DNA from: Actinomycetota bacterium
GTDB taxonomy: Bacteria > Actinomycetota > Actinomycetes > S36-B12 > UBA10799
DNA: 64,000 bases
Assembly: GCA_020637055.1 (NCBI GenBank)
Contig: JACJWR010000002.1
Location: 434,001 to 498,000, forward strand
Reading direction: 5' to 3'
A model generated the notes under the pieces. It did no database searches. It was not told where the DNA came from and saw only the letters and a program-made list of their open reading frames with translations. The translations under genes and the position numbers were made by a program. Shown piece after piece: positions 42,695 through 51,251 of this stretch. Every line of letters starts with the position of its first letter. The first letter of the stretch is position 1.

Positions 42695-43318
42695 GTGACC
42701 GATCCCAGGCCCTCCGCCACAGTGACTGCCGAACCCGAGGACGGTTTGCGCCCGGCGGTTCAGGCCCTGCGCCGGCAGTGGATCGCGGCGGTGGCAACGT
42801 TCCTCCTGATCGCCGGTCTCGGCATGCTCTATGTGCTGCGGATACCGACCGAATACCAAGCAGGAGCGGTGGTTTCCTTCATGCCCCGGGTCGCCAGCAC
42901 GGTCGGAGGCGAAGTGACGTCCTTGCTGGTGGAACGCTACCCCGAGGTCGTTGCCTCCGAGAACTCCATCGATGCCGCGGCGGCCGCAGCCGGGGTGGAT
43001 CCTGCGGCGGTCTCAGCCGGCCTGCAGGCGGGCATCCAACCGGAGACCCTGAATCTGGTCTTCTCGACCACCCTTCCGACCAACGACCAGGCGGTCGCCG
43101 CCACCCAGGCTATCTACGACAATCTGCTGCAAGTGAATCGCACCGACCCGGATCTTCGGGCGGTACCCGTCTCCGAGCCACTTGGTTGGGGTCCGACCGG
43201 AGCGTCCACCACGCTGTGGACGGCCGCTGTGATGATTGCCGCCGTCACCCTAGCGTTCACCGTCGCTCTCGTTGCCGACGGTCTTCGCAGACGCAACGTC
43301 ACCCAGAACCCTTCGTGA
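42695..43318 (+). CDS. Wzz-like chain-length determinant, first copy
   Basis: 207-aa membrane protein with two helices (residues ~31-50 and ~172-193) flanking an extracytoplasmic part, the layout of polysaccharide co-polymerases. No tyrosine-kinase domain or Tyr-rich tail is present. ERYPEVVASENSID and ETLNLVFSTTLP are shared with the protein at 46883, a clear paralogue. It should set the length of the exopolysaccharide. Its last 20 bp overlap the end of the convergent phosphotransferase gene. Confidence 0.72.
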   Translation: MTDPRPSATVTAEPEDGLRPAVQALRRQWIAAVATFLLIAGLGMLYVLRIPTEYQAGAVVSFMPRVASTVGGEVTSLLVERYPEVVASENSIDAAAAAAGVDPAAVSAGLQAGIQPETLNLVFSTTLPTNDQAVAATQAIYDNLLQVNRTDPDLRAVPVSEPLGWGPTGASTTLWTAAVMIAAVTLAFTVALVADGLRRRNVTQNPS

Positions 43319-44693
43319 GCGTAGCGATCGTCCGCAAGACGATCTTGAAATCGAGCCAAAGCGACCAATTCTCGATGTAGAAGTTGTCGTACCTGGCCCG
43401 GCCGGCGATCGAGGTATCGCCGCGCAGGCCATGGATCTGCGCCCATCCGGTGAGACCGCAGGGCACCCGATGGCGGCTTCCGTAGTAGGGGTAGATCTCG
43501 CTGAACTGCTCGGTGAAATGCGGCCGCTCCGGACGCGGTCCGACGATGGCCATGTCTCCCCGAAGGATGTTCACCAACTGCGGGAGTTCGTCCAGCGAAC
43601 TCTTGCGAAGGAACTTGCCGTACCAACTCACCCGATCGTCGTTCTTGATGTTCCACTTCGTGGCGGACTCACTTGAGGTGGCCGGCCGCAGGCTGCGGAA
43701 CTTGAGCAGCTCGAAAGGCTTCCCGTCGACCCCTATCCTTTCCTGGCGGAAGATCACCCCGGGCCCGTCGACAACCCGATTGATGAGCCCAAGGATGAGC
43801 AGCAACGGCGACAGCAGTATTAGCGCCACCGCAGCGGCAATCACGTCCCCGATTCGTTTCACCGGCCACAGCGGCGACCGGAAGGCTGGCCGCGGTAGGC
43901 CGACCAGCGGGATGTCGGAGACATGATCCATCGCACCCCGAACTGGAACGAGTTCGAACAGTCGCGGCACCACGGCGAAACTCGCCGGCAGGCGATCCGC
44001 ATCGCGGATGATCGGAACGAGGTCGTGCTCGGAGATGTGGGTGTAGGCCACAAGTACCATCTCCGCCGAATGACGCTCGATCAGTTCCGGCAAGTCGTCG
44101 ATCCGTCCCAGCAGGGGCAGCGGGAGGTTCGACCCCCTGCCCGGCGGCGGTGAATCGACGAATCCGACCGGCTCCAGTCCGCACTGACGCTCACGCTGCA
44201 GCGCGTAGGTGAGCGCCTGTCCGACTTTGCCGCACCCCACGATCAGCGTCGTCTTGCCCAGGACCCGGCTCGCCCGCAGTCGGCGGGCCACGGCGTAGGC
44301 GATCGCGCGCATGCCCACCATCGCAACGAACAGCGCCGCCCACTTCCACACGGAGATCGATTCGACGCGTGTGAATGGCAGGGCCTCGAAGAGCAGCAGC
44401 GTGAATCCCGCAGCCATCAGGAATCGACCGGCCATGCCCGGCAGATCGTCGAGGATGGACAGGGTCAGCCGGTTGCGGTAGAGATCCTTGTTCCAGAACC
44501 CGCCCGCCAGCAGGATGCCGAACACCAGCGATCCGACGCTGAGTTCGCCGAGCAGCCAGACCACGATCAGGAAGGTGCCGGCGTCCACTCCCAGGAGCAC
44601 CAGCGTCAAGGCCCGCCGACGAAGCCAACTGCGCCGCGGTGTCACGACTGCGGCTTCGGCTGTTGCCCGTTGCGGGGAGGCTTCCTGCGTCAC
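43299..44693 (-). CDS. Initiating undecaprenyl-phosphate sugar phosphotransferase (WcaJ/CpsE type)
   Basis: 464-aa membrane enzyme that moves a sugar-1-phosphate onto undecaprenyl phosphate, starting each repeat unit. The N-terminal half has four helices and a nucleotide-binding fold (LIVGCGKVGQAL). The C-terminal catalytic domain starts PVKRIGDVIAAAVALILLSP and has FRQERIGVDG, LLKFRSL, the Asp-Glu pair in SSLDELPQL and VGPRPERPHF. Start GTG 44693 has AAGGTGG upstream. A promoter candidate lies at 44744-44773. The sugar is unknown, probably glucose or galactose. Confidence 0.9.
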   Translation of the reverse strand: MTQEASPQRATAEAAVVTPRRSWLRRRALTLVLLGVDAGTFLIVVWLLGELSVGSLVFGILLAGGFWNKDLYRNRLTLSILDDLPGMAGRFLMAAGFTLLLFEALPFTRVESISVWKWAALFVAMVGMRAIAYAVARRLRASRVLGKTTLIVGCGKVGQALTYALQRERQCGLEPVGFVDSPPPGRGSNLPLPLLGRIDDLPELIERHSAEMVLVAYTHISEHDLVPIIRDADRLPASFAVVPRLFELVPVRGAMDHVSDIPLVGLPRPAFRSPLWPVKRIGDVIAAAVALILLSPLLLILGLINRVVDGPGVIFRQERIGVDGKPFELLKFRSLRPATSSESATKWNIKNDDRVSWYGKFLRKSSLDELPQLVNILRGDMAIVGPRPERPHFTEQFSEIYPYYGSRHRVPCGLTGWAQIHGLRGDTSIAGRARYDNFYIENWSLWLDFKIVLRTIATLTKGSG

Positions 44694-44743
44694 GTCACCA
44701 CCTTCATTTCCGGGCCCTCTGGATAGCGGATGGAGCCCGTTGA

Positions 44744-44773
44744 ATAGCACCGCGTCGTCGTTCGGACACTCAA
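44744..44773 (-). promoter_or_regulatory. Candidate promoter of the sugar phosphotransferase gene
   Basis: On the minus strand, TTGAGT (44773 down to 44768) and TGCTAT (44749 down to 44744) are 18 nt apart. The transcript would start near 44737 with a leader of about 44 nt. Confidence 0.5.
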
Positions 44774-44839
44774 CGTATCCATCCTAGTGGCCATGAGGTT
44801 TCCGGTGAGCAGACAGCCTGTGGCTGCGGTGGCCCATGC

Positions 44840-44845
44840 TAGATT
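44840..44845 (+). promoter_or_regulatory. Candidate -10 box upstream of the BcsB-like gene
   Basis: TAGATT would start transcription near 44852, 42 nt before the GTG at 44894. No good -35 is seen. Confidence 0.4.
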
Positions 44846-44893
44846 CCGGACGATACCCGCTTTGTCGCGTTGCTGCCCTCGGAGGCCGAAATC

Positions 44894-46876
44894 GTGCGTT
44901 TCTCAGCCACTCACAAATCTTGGCCTGCGCTGCTGGTAGCGCTCGTCGCACTGCTCACGCTGGTGGTGCCCATTTCCAGCGCCGCAGCCGCCGAGGGCGA
45001 CGTCGAGGACACGGTGGACCTCAACCTCTCGGTTGCCGGCGCCACCGGCACCGATTCCACTTCCGTCCCAGTGCTACCCGGGCTGGTGCCGGTGTCGCTG
45101 CGCACCAAGCTGGAGGGCGGTTCGGGCTCCTTATCGCCGACGGGGAACTACACGCTTGAGGCTGGCGGCAACACCGCGATCGTGGACTCCCGCGAGGCTG
45201 CCGACATCACGATTCCGCTGAATGAGGCTTCGGTGGTTGACGGAGCCATCCCGGTGACGCTGACGGCCAGGTTCCTCGACGACCTCGGCTGTGCCGACGT
45301 CGACATCTCCGAGGGTGTCGTGGCGAGGGTGAACGAGGCGATCATCACGTACTCCGGCGCACCGGAGAACCCGACGAACCCGGCCGACTTCTTCAGCGCG
45401 GCGGTGCGCACCATCACCTTGGTCACCGCGGACGACCAGGTGTCGTTCACGTCACCGGCGGTGCTGCAGGCCGCCGCGTCCCTGGCCACCGAATTCCCAC
45501 GTGCGCAGATCAGCACCGGTCAGGGCGCGGACGCCGGCCCGTACGCCCGCATCGTCGAATTCATCCCGGATGCCGGACCGGTGCAGGTGACGGTGGACGC
45601 CGTGGGTGCAACCCCCCGCATGGTGCTGCGCGGAGACGCCGCCTCCCTGGTTCCGGCGGCAGCCGCCCTGGGATCGGCCGACCTGGCCCTGGCCACCGAT
45701 CCGCAGAGCAGTGCGCTGTCCCAAACAGGGGCCGCCGGCACCGCACTGTCGTTGCGCTGGTCCGACGTAGGCGGGCAAGCCCCAGTTCTGGAGGGTCTGG
45801 GTACGGTCTCTCAGGCGGTAACCCTGGCCCAAACCAGGTTCGGCGGCCCCATCTCCGAACTCGAGGTGAAGGTTTCGGGCACCTACATCCCGGTGCCGAC
45901 GAACGCCGGGGCGACGGTCTCCCTCTTGCTCAACGACCGGCTGGTGGCCTCCGAACGACTCGGTGACGGGTACACCTACACCCTGCAAGGCACTGTGACG
46001 CCGGAGGACATGACCCGCAACACGCAGGTCAAGGTGGAACTCGACTCGGCTCCGATCGGTGGCGACTGCCGGGCCGCCGTCTGGGTGCCGCGGGTCGACA
46101 TCGACGCCAATGCCTCCACCTTCACCGCGAAGCCGGGTCAGACCCTCCCGCCGGGATTCGAACGCTTCCCGCAGGTGCTGCGAGGCGAGCTGCCCGTTGC
46201 CTTCGCCAAGGGTCCGAACCCGGCTGACCTGAGCAACGCCGTCGACTTGGTGGCGTCGGTCTCTCGGCTGGAGGTCAACGCTCCCGCGGTGAGTGTGGTG
46301 TCGGTCGAAGAATTCGACTCGTCGTCGCAGTCGGCCCTCTTGATCAACGCAGGTCCACAGGAAAGCACGTCCCTCGGTGCACCGCTGCCCTTCGACCCCA
46401 AGCGTTCCCCGGTGACCAGCGACCCCTCGTTCAGCGTCACCGTCGAACGCCCGTTCGCCGCCTTTGAGGCCTTCGAGAACGGTGGTCGGGATCTGCTGAT
46501 GTTGGGCGCGTTCCCGGCCGACGACGTGCCGCTGGCGGCATCTCTGCAGACCGATCTCGCGACGGCGGTCGCCCCGGCTCCGGACGGTTGGTTCGGCCTC
46601 ACCGGCGACGTGATGTTCATCGGTGACACGCCCAGGACGGGCCCCGACGGGACGGTCGAGGCGACGTTCCTCAGCGTCAACACCCCGCCTGTGGGCGAGG
46701 CGGTCCAGGTCGAGTCAGAAGATAGCGGCGTGCAGACGTGGCTCTGGGTCGCGAGCCTGCTGGTGTTGCTGCTCGCCGTCGTCGTCCTGGTGCTCTGGTT
46801 GCTCAGCCGTGGAGCCAAGCGCAACGGGGATTCGGCCGAACAGGTGGACGCCCCCGGCGGACCCGGTCAGGGCTGA
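44894..46876 (+). CDS. BcsB-like membrane-anchored polysaccharide protein
   Basis: 660 aa. A signal peptide (residues ~8-33) precedes a large extracytoplasmic beta-rich part and one C-terminal membrane helix (~617-642) with a short basic tail, the topology of cellulose-synthase subunit BcsB. Carbohydrate-binding-like segments (GTYIPVPTNAGATVSLLLN) alternate with alpha/beta segments (PRMVLRGDAASLVPAAAAL), as in BcsB. No BcsA synthase is nearby. GTG 44894 has GGAGG 8 nt upstream. It may guide nascent polysaccharide outside the membrane. The next gene follows after 6 nt. Confidence 0.6.
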   Translation: MRFSATHKSWPALLVALVALLTLVVPISSAAAAEGDVEDTVDLNLSVAGATGTDSTSVPVLPGLVPVSLRTKLEGGSGSLSPTGNYTLEAGGNTAIVDSREAADITIPLNEASVVDGAIPVTLTARFLDDLGCADVDISEGVVARVNEAIITYSGAPENPTNPADFFSAAVRTITLVTADDQVSFTSPAVLQAAASLATEFPRAQISTGQGADAGPYARIVEFIPDAGPVQVTVDAVGATPRMVLRGDAASLVPAAAALGSADLALATDPQSSALSQTGAAGTALSLRWSDVGGQAPVLEGLGTVSQAVTLAQTRFGGPISELEVKVSGTYIPVPTNAGATVSLLLNDRLVASERLGDGYTYTLQGTVTPEDMTRNTQVKVELDSAPIGGDCRAAVWVPRVDIDANASTFTAKPGQTLPPGFERFPQVLRGELPVAFAKGPNPADLSNAVDLVASVSRLEVNAPAVSVVSVEEFDSSSQSALLINAGPQESTSLGAPLPFDPKRSPVTSDPSFSVTVERPFAAFEAFENGGRDLLMLGAFPADDVPLAASLQTDLATAVAPAPDGWFGLTGDVMFIGDTPRTGPDGTVEATFLSVNTPPVGEAVQVESEDSGVQTWLWVASLLVLLLAVVVLVLWLLSRGAKRNGDSAEQVDAPGGPGQG

Positions 46877-46882
46877 CCGACG

Positions 46883-47458
46883 ATGCCGCAGGTCACCCGG
46901 GGCAGCCTGGTAGCAGCGATCCGCCGACGACCGCTGCTGGTGCTCGTGGTCTTCCTGGTACCGCTGCTGCTGGGCTGGATCTACATCTTCACGCTGTCAT
47001 CCAGCTACAGCGCCACCGGAGTGGTGGCCTTCCAGCCGCGTATTGACGAGAGCAACGGTCGCGACCTGACGTCGCTGCTGGCTCGGCGCTACCCCGAGGT
47101 CGCGCAGTCCGACCAATCCGTGGGAGACGCCGCAATCGCTGCCGGGGTCTCGACGGCCACGCTGCAATCGGGTCTGACCGCCTCCGTCGCAGCGGAAACC
47201 TTGAACCTCAGCATCACGTCAACTCTGGATACTCCCGAACAGGCTCTCGCCGCGGTGCAGTCGGTGTTCAAGTCGGTCGTCGCGGCGAACGCCGACGATC
47301 CCTACCTCGAGGCCCTGTCGGTGCAGCCACCGGCACGGGCGACTGAAGACCCCGGGCCGCCGAAGTTGCTGCTTGCCTTGGGCGTGGTTGTCCTCGCTGC
47401 AATCGTGGCCGTCCTGGCGGCGCTCATCGCCGACCTGCTGCTCGATGGCGACGGCTAG
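46883..47458 (+). CDS. Wzz-like chain-length determinant, second copy
   Basis: 191 aa with two helices (residues ~17-37 and ~162-184) and a short outer part, similar to the protein at 42695 (LLARRYPEVAQSDQSVGDAA; ETLNLSITSTLD). Lacking a kinase, it may work with an unlinked kinase or without one. It lies between the BcsB-like gene (6 nt upstream) and a glycosyltransferase that starts on the base after its stop. The three are probably one operon. Confidence 0.72.
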   Translation: MPQVTRGSLVAAIRRRPLLVLVVFLVPLLLGWIYIFTLSSSYSATGVVAFQPRIDESNGRDLTSLLARRYPEVAQSDQSVGDAAIAAGVSTATLQSGLTASVAAETLNLSITSTLDTPEQALAAVQSVFKSVVAANADDPYLEALSVQPPARATEDPGPPKLLLALGVVVLAAIVAVLAALIADLLLDGDG

Positions 47459-48610
47459 ATGCCACGCCTGCTGATGGTGAGCCAGCCCACGGTCGCCGGG
47501 GTGGCACAGTGCGTGCTCGATTGGTCGATTGGGCTACGCGATCGAGGGTGGGAGGTGACCGTCGCGTGCCCGCCCACGGGAGACCTCGGCGATTGGTGCG
47601 ATGCGGCTGGCATCCCATCCGTCGAGTGGCCGTCGCAGCGCTCCCCAACGGCCGACGTCGTCGAGGAGAGTAGTGCGCTGAAGGGCATTCTGGCGATGAC
47701 CCAACCGGACGTGGTGATGCTGCACAGCAGCAAGGCCGGCCTCGACGGTCGCCTCACCATCCGCGGATCGCTCCCAAGCGTCTTCGTGCCTCACGCGTGG
47801 TCCTTCGATGCGGCGGAAGGTCTGGCGGCTAGGGCTGCCCTGGCGTGGGAACGTACGGCCGGATGGCGCTGGACGGATCTGACGTTGTGCGTGAGCGCCG
47901 CGGAATACCACCGAGGAGTTGAGGCCCGGATTCGCACGACCTATCAGGTGACCCGCAACGGTGTCGACGTCCCCGAGTTGCGCCGGATCGCCGCGGAAGG
48001 CCCCAGCCGAAGCGAACTCTGCGAGCGCTATTCGGTGCCGCCGGAGGCACGGATCGCCGTGTGCCTGGGTCGACTGACCGAGCAGAAGGGCCAAGATGTA
48101 CTCGTCAGTGCGTGGCCGTTGGTGCCAGGCGGGATCGATCGCCACCTGGTGCTGATCGGGGACGGTCCGCTATCAGACGATCTGCACACCGCCGCCGCCG
48201 GCGACGAGTCGGTGACGTTCACCGGCCCGTTGCCGCGCGCCGACGCGCTCTCGTGGCTGGCAGCCGCTGACGTGGCAGTGGTGCCATCGAGGTGGGAGGG
48301 TATGGCTCTGGTACCCCTTGAGGCGCTCGCCCTCGGCACGCCGGTGGTCGGCAGCGACGTGACGGGATTGCGGGAAGCTGTCTCCCCGAACGTCGGTGAC
48401 CTCGTGGAGCCCGATCAACCGCAAACCCTGGCCGAGGCTTTGGCGCACTGGCTGTCGATCGAACCTAGACTCTCGACAACTATCAGCGATGCGGCCCGAG
48501 GCCGGGCCGCATCGCTGTTTTCGCTCGACGCCACCGTCGCGGCGATCGACCATGCCCTGCGGGATGTCCTGGTCCGCCGCGCCGGTGACGTTTCCGATCG
48601 TCGGAACTAA
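47459..48610 (+). CDS. Glycosyltransferase family 4
   Basis: 383-aa GT-B fold enzyme. The N-terminal domain starts LLMVSQPTVAGVAQCVLDW, where the glycine-rich loop binds the acceptor. The C-terminal domain has CLGRLTEQKGQDVLV and the sugar-nucleotide site RWEGMALVPLEALALG (the E-x7-E motif). It follows the second Wzz-like gene without a gap. Its stop codon overlaps the stop of the convergent glycoside hydrolase gene. Donor sugar unknown. Confidence 0.86.
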   Translation: MPRLLMVSQPTVAGVAQCVLDWSIGLRDRGWEVTVACPPTGDLGDWCDAAGIPSVEWPSQRSPTADVVEESSALKGILAMTQPDVVMLHSSKAGLDGRLTIRGSLPSVFVPHAWSFDAAEGLAARAALAWERTAGWRWTDLTLCVSAAEYHRGVEARIRTTYQVTRNGVDVPELRRIAAEGPSRSELCERYSVPPEARIAVCLGRLTEQKGQDVLVSAWPLVPGGIDRHLVLIGDGPLSDDLHTAAAGDESVTFTGPLPRADALSWLAAADVAVVPSRWEGMALVPLEALALGTPVVGSDVTGLREAVSPNVGDLVEPDQPQTLAEALAHWLSIEPRLSTTISDAARGRAASLFSLDATVAAIDHALRDVLVRRAGDVSDRRN

Positions 48611-49701
48611 CCTTCGAGCACGGAGCGCAGCCCGGCAAGAGCGGGCACGACCGATCCGTCGGGGTAGACCATCCCCCAGCCGGTGTTGGCGGGATCGGTG
48701 CTGTCCACCCGGTCGTCGTACCAGTACACCCGGGTGACCTGGGGGTAGGTCGAGCGCACCAGGTCAATGGTCTGTGCCAGGTACTCGGCCTGCTGCTGCG
48801 GGGTCACACCCCGCTCCCAGTTCGCTGCGTTCGCCGGCGTCGGGTTGACCCGCCAGCCGAACTCGGTGAACCACACCTGCTTTCCGCCGTCGCCGTACTT
48901 GCTCATCACTGCGAGCAGCGCAGGCAGGTGGTTCATCCGCCACATGGTGCCGTTGTCCGGCAGCAGTGGTGATTCGTCGAACACACCCATGTACGGGTGG
49001 ACGCTCATGATGTCGTACTTGCCGCGCGCCCCGGCTGCCAAGGCCTTGCCGACCCAAACATCGTCGACGTAGCTCGGGCCTCCGAATACCACCGGGGTGG
49101 CAGCGTGGCCGGCCTTGAATCCTGCGTAGGCGTACTGCAGCATCTTCGCGTACACCTTCGGGTCGGCACCGCGCATGAAGTTGTTGTCGTTGGGTTCGTT
49201 CCAGAACTCCCAGGCGTCCACCACTCCTGCGTAGCGAGCAGCGAGGCGCTGGCTGACGCTCTTCAGGCCTTTCAGTCCTTTGGCGCTGGTGACAGGAACG
49301 CGCTCATCGTTGGAGCCGTTGGCCCACTTCGGTGCCATCCACAGTGTCACCAGCGGCTTGAGGCCGCGCTCGGCCGCCATCCGGATGGCGTTGTCCACTT
49401 GCGCCAGCCCCCATGAACTGAAGGTGCCTGACTTGTCGGGTTCGAGCATGCGCCACGAGATGTCGATGCGCACCGACTCCACGCCGTTGGCCTTCAGGGT
49501 GTCGAGCACCATGGCGCGTTCGGCGTCCGTGTAGTTGCTCCACGTTCCGTGGAACTGCACGCCGAACACGGGACCGACACTAGACGCGGCGGACGCCGGG
49601 GTGAAGGCCATCATCGTTGCGATCAGTGCCGCAATCATGGTCGCCACGACAGTCCGCGCGACCCAACGGATCGACTTGGAGGTCATCTTGTCGCTGCTCA
49701 T
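48607..49701 (-). CDS. Secreted clan-A glycoside hydrolase, PslG/GH39-like
   Basis: 364 aa with a signal peptide (residues ~10-39, ending TPASAAS). The (beta/alpha)8 barrel has the acid/base Glu169 in EFWNEPND and the nucleophile Glu280 in VWFTEFGWR, the clan-A pattern. The size and single-domain form resemble PslG, which trims exopolysaccharide during biofilm formation. GH5 is the alternative. It probably cuts or edits the polymer made by this locus. A start at the ATG at 49686 is also possible. Confidence 0.8.
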   Translation of the reverse strand: MSSDKMTSKSIRWVARTVVATMIAALIATMMAFTPASAASSVGPVFGVQFHGTWSNYTDAERAMVLDTLKANGVESVRIDISWRMLEPDKSGTFSSWGLAQVDNAIRMAAERGLKPLVTLWMAPKWANGSNDERVPVTSAKGLKGLKSVSQRLAARYAGVVDAWEFWNEPNDNNFMRGADPKVYAKMLQYAYAGFKAGHAATPVVFGGPSYVDDVWVGKALAAGARGKYDIMSVHPYMGVFDESPLLPDNGTMWRMNHLPALLAVMSKYGDGGKQVWFTEFGWRVNPTPANAANWERGVTPQQQAEYLAQTIDLVRSTYPQVTRVYWYDDRVDSTDPANTGWGMVYPDGSVVPALAGLRSVLEG

Positions 49702-49754
49702 GACACTGACTTCGGCAGCGCCGACTGTGGACTTGACCCATCTGGGTGACCCTT

Positions 49755-49760
49755 AGCGTA
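49755..49760 (-). promoter_or_regulatory. Candidate -10 box of the glycoside hydrolase gene
   Basis: TACGCT on the minus strand, with GTGCCC 18 nt upstream as a weak -35. The leader would be about 47 nt and include the small hairpin ACCCA-TC-TGGGT (49736-49747), which could be a regulator site. Confidence 0.4.
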
Positions 49761-49850
49761 AGGATATCTTGACTAAGTGGGCACTTCCCTCACCGCGTTC
49801 TGACGGTCGGAGCAGTGGAACTCAAGGGGAGGTTCGTTGATACCGACGGT

Positions 49851-51251
49851 TCACGAAGCGGGCACTGCTGTCCGGGATTCCTTCGGGCTGGAATCGCCGG
49901 CGCGGACCTCGGCTTCGCGGGAGAGTTCGATCCTTCGCATCCGGTAGCCCGCCAAAGCCCAGCCGACCATCAGGAACACAGTGGTCCGGGATAGCGGGTT
50001 CCGTATCGCGAAGTCGGCGATGCCCTCTACGACGAAGCCCGCTAGCGCCGCCGTCGCGCTGACCGCTACCACCGCCGACAGGGGCGGAAGCGCCCGATTC
50101 CGCCCCTCGTTCGGGTCCGTGCGACGAGCTCGGTGCGCCAGCACCAGAGCTGGACGGACGAAGAGAGCGGCCGCGAGAACCGATGCGCCGAGTCCGATCA
50201 GCGCCACCACGCCGACCAGTCCCTGCTCGGATCCGATGGCGAGCAGAAGTGTGTGCGGATGTTCGGCCCCTCCGGGACGTGCTACCGAGTTGATTCCCAT
50301 CGAGAGTTCCCGGAAGGAGTTGGGTCCTTGCCCGAAGATTGGTGATTCGTTCCACAGCCGCATCCCTTCGGCTCGGAACAAAGGCCGGAGGTCGTACGGG
50401 TTGGAACTCTCTGAGTTGATCGTCAAGGCGCGGGATACCACGACTGAGGCGTAGGGAATCTGCACAGGTGAGGCCATGATCGCGACCAGCACCGCAAGCA
50501 TGGCAGCGCCGCCGATGACAAAAACTCGGCGGAACTGAGGCATCAGCACCAGTAGCGCCACCACTCCCCCGACAGCCCCTACCCAGGCCCCGCGCGACAG
50601 CGAGATGAGTAGACCCACCGTCGCAGCTCCCGCAGCGACAGCAGCGAGTAATCGCAACGGTCCGCGGGTCGCCGCAAGGATCCCGAGCGCGAAGACGAGC
50701 AGCAGCAGGCAGAACAGTCCGTACTCGTTCGGTTGACCGAAGATTCCGGTCGGGCGGTTGCTCACGACTCCGCCGCCGAAGGCGACTTCCACCTCGCCGG
50801 TTGCCATGAACGGTCCGGTGAGTGCGACCGCTGTGGCACCAAGGAGTGTGGCGATGACGGCCGGTCGGAACACACCGGGTTTGCCGGCGACCTCGGCCCA
50901 CAAGACGGCCAACAAGAACGACACGATCTGCCACATGCCGAAGGTCGCAGCCTTCACCAACGAAGGTCCGAGCAGTACCGAGAAGATCACCCCCACCGAC
51001 CACAGAATCGCCATGACGGCGGGCCAGGAGCGTGGCAATGGGAGCAGACCGCGCTGGAGACGTTGCACCATCGCAACGACGATGACCAGCATCGACATCG
51101 CGATTGCCATGGACAGCCCACCTGGCAGGTCCACCCCGCCTAGCGGCAATGCCAAGCCGAACATGACGGCGACGTACCCGGGTCGGTAGAAGAGCAGCAT
51201 CGCCACCGCGGTTACGACCAGAGCCACCAGCGGCAGTGCGGCCGAAATCAT
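49851..51251 (-). CDS. Wzy/O-antigen ligase-like polymerase
   Basis: 466-aa integral membrane protein with about 11-12 helices. A large outer loop (residues ~255-320) holds RAEGMRLWNESPIFGQGPNSF and PHTLLLAIGSEQGLVG, the hallmark of the Wzy_C/WaaL family. It should polymerise or ligate repeat units on the outer face. A different 479-residue frame over the same DNA (49822-51261) is polar and Arg-rich and is a shadow. The start overlaps the upstream glycosyltransferase stop by 4 nt. Confidence 0.87.
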   Translation of the reverse strand: MISAALPLVALVVTAVAMLLFYRPGYVAVMFGLALPLGGVDLPGGLSMAIAMSMLVIVVAMVQRLQRGLLPLPRSWPAVMAILWSVGVIFSVLLGPSLVKAATFGMWQIVSFLLAVLWAEVAGKPGVFRPAVIATLLGATAVALTGPFMATGEVEVAFGGGVVSNRPTGIFGQPNEYGLFCLLLLVFALGILAATRGPLRLLAAVAAGAATVGLLISLSRGAWVGAVGGVVALLVLMPQFRRVFVIGGAAMLAVLVAIMASPVQIPYASVVVSRALTINSESSNPYDLRPLFRAEGMRLWNESPIFGQGPNSFRELSMGINSVARPGGAEHPHTLLLAIGSEQGLVGVVALIGLGASVLAAALFVRPALVLAHRARRTDPNEGRNRALPPLSAVVAVSATAALAGFVVEGIADFAIRNPLSRTTVFLMVGWALAGYRMRRIELSREAEVRAGDSSPKESRTAVPAS

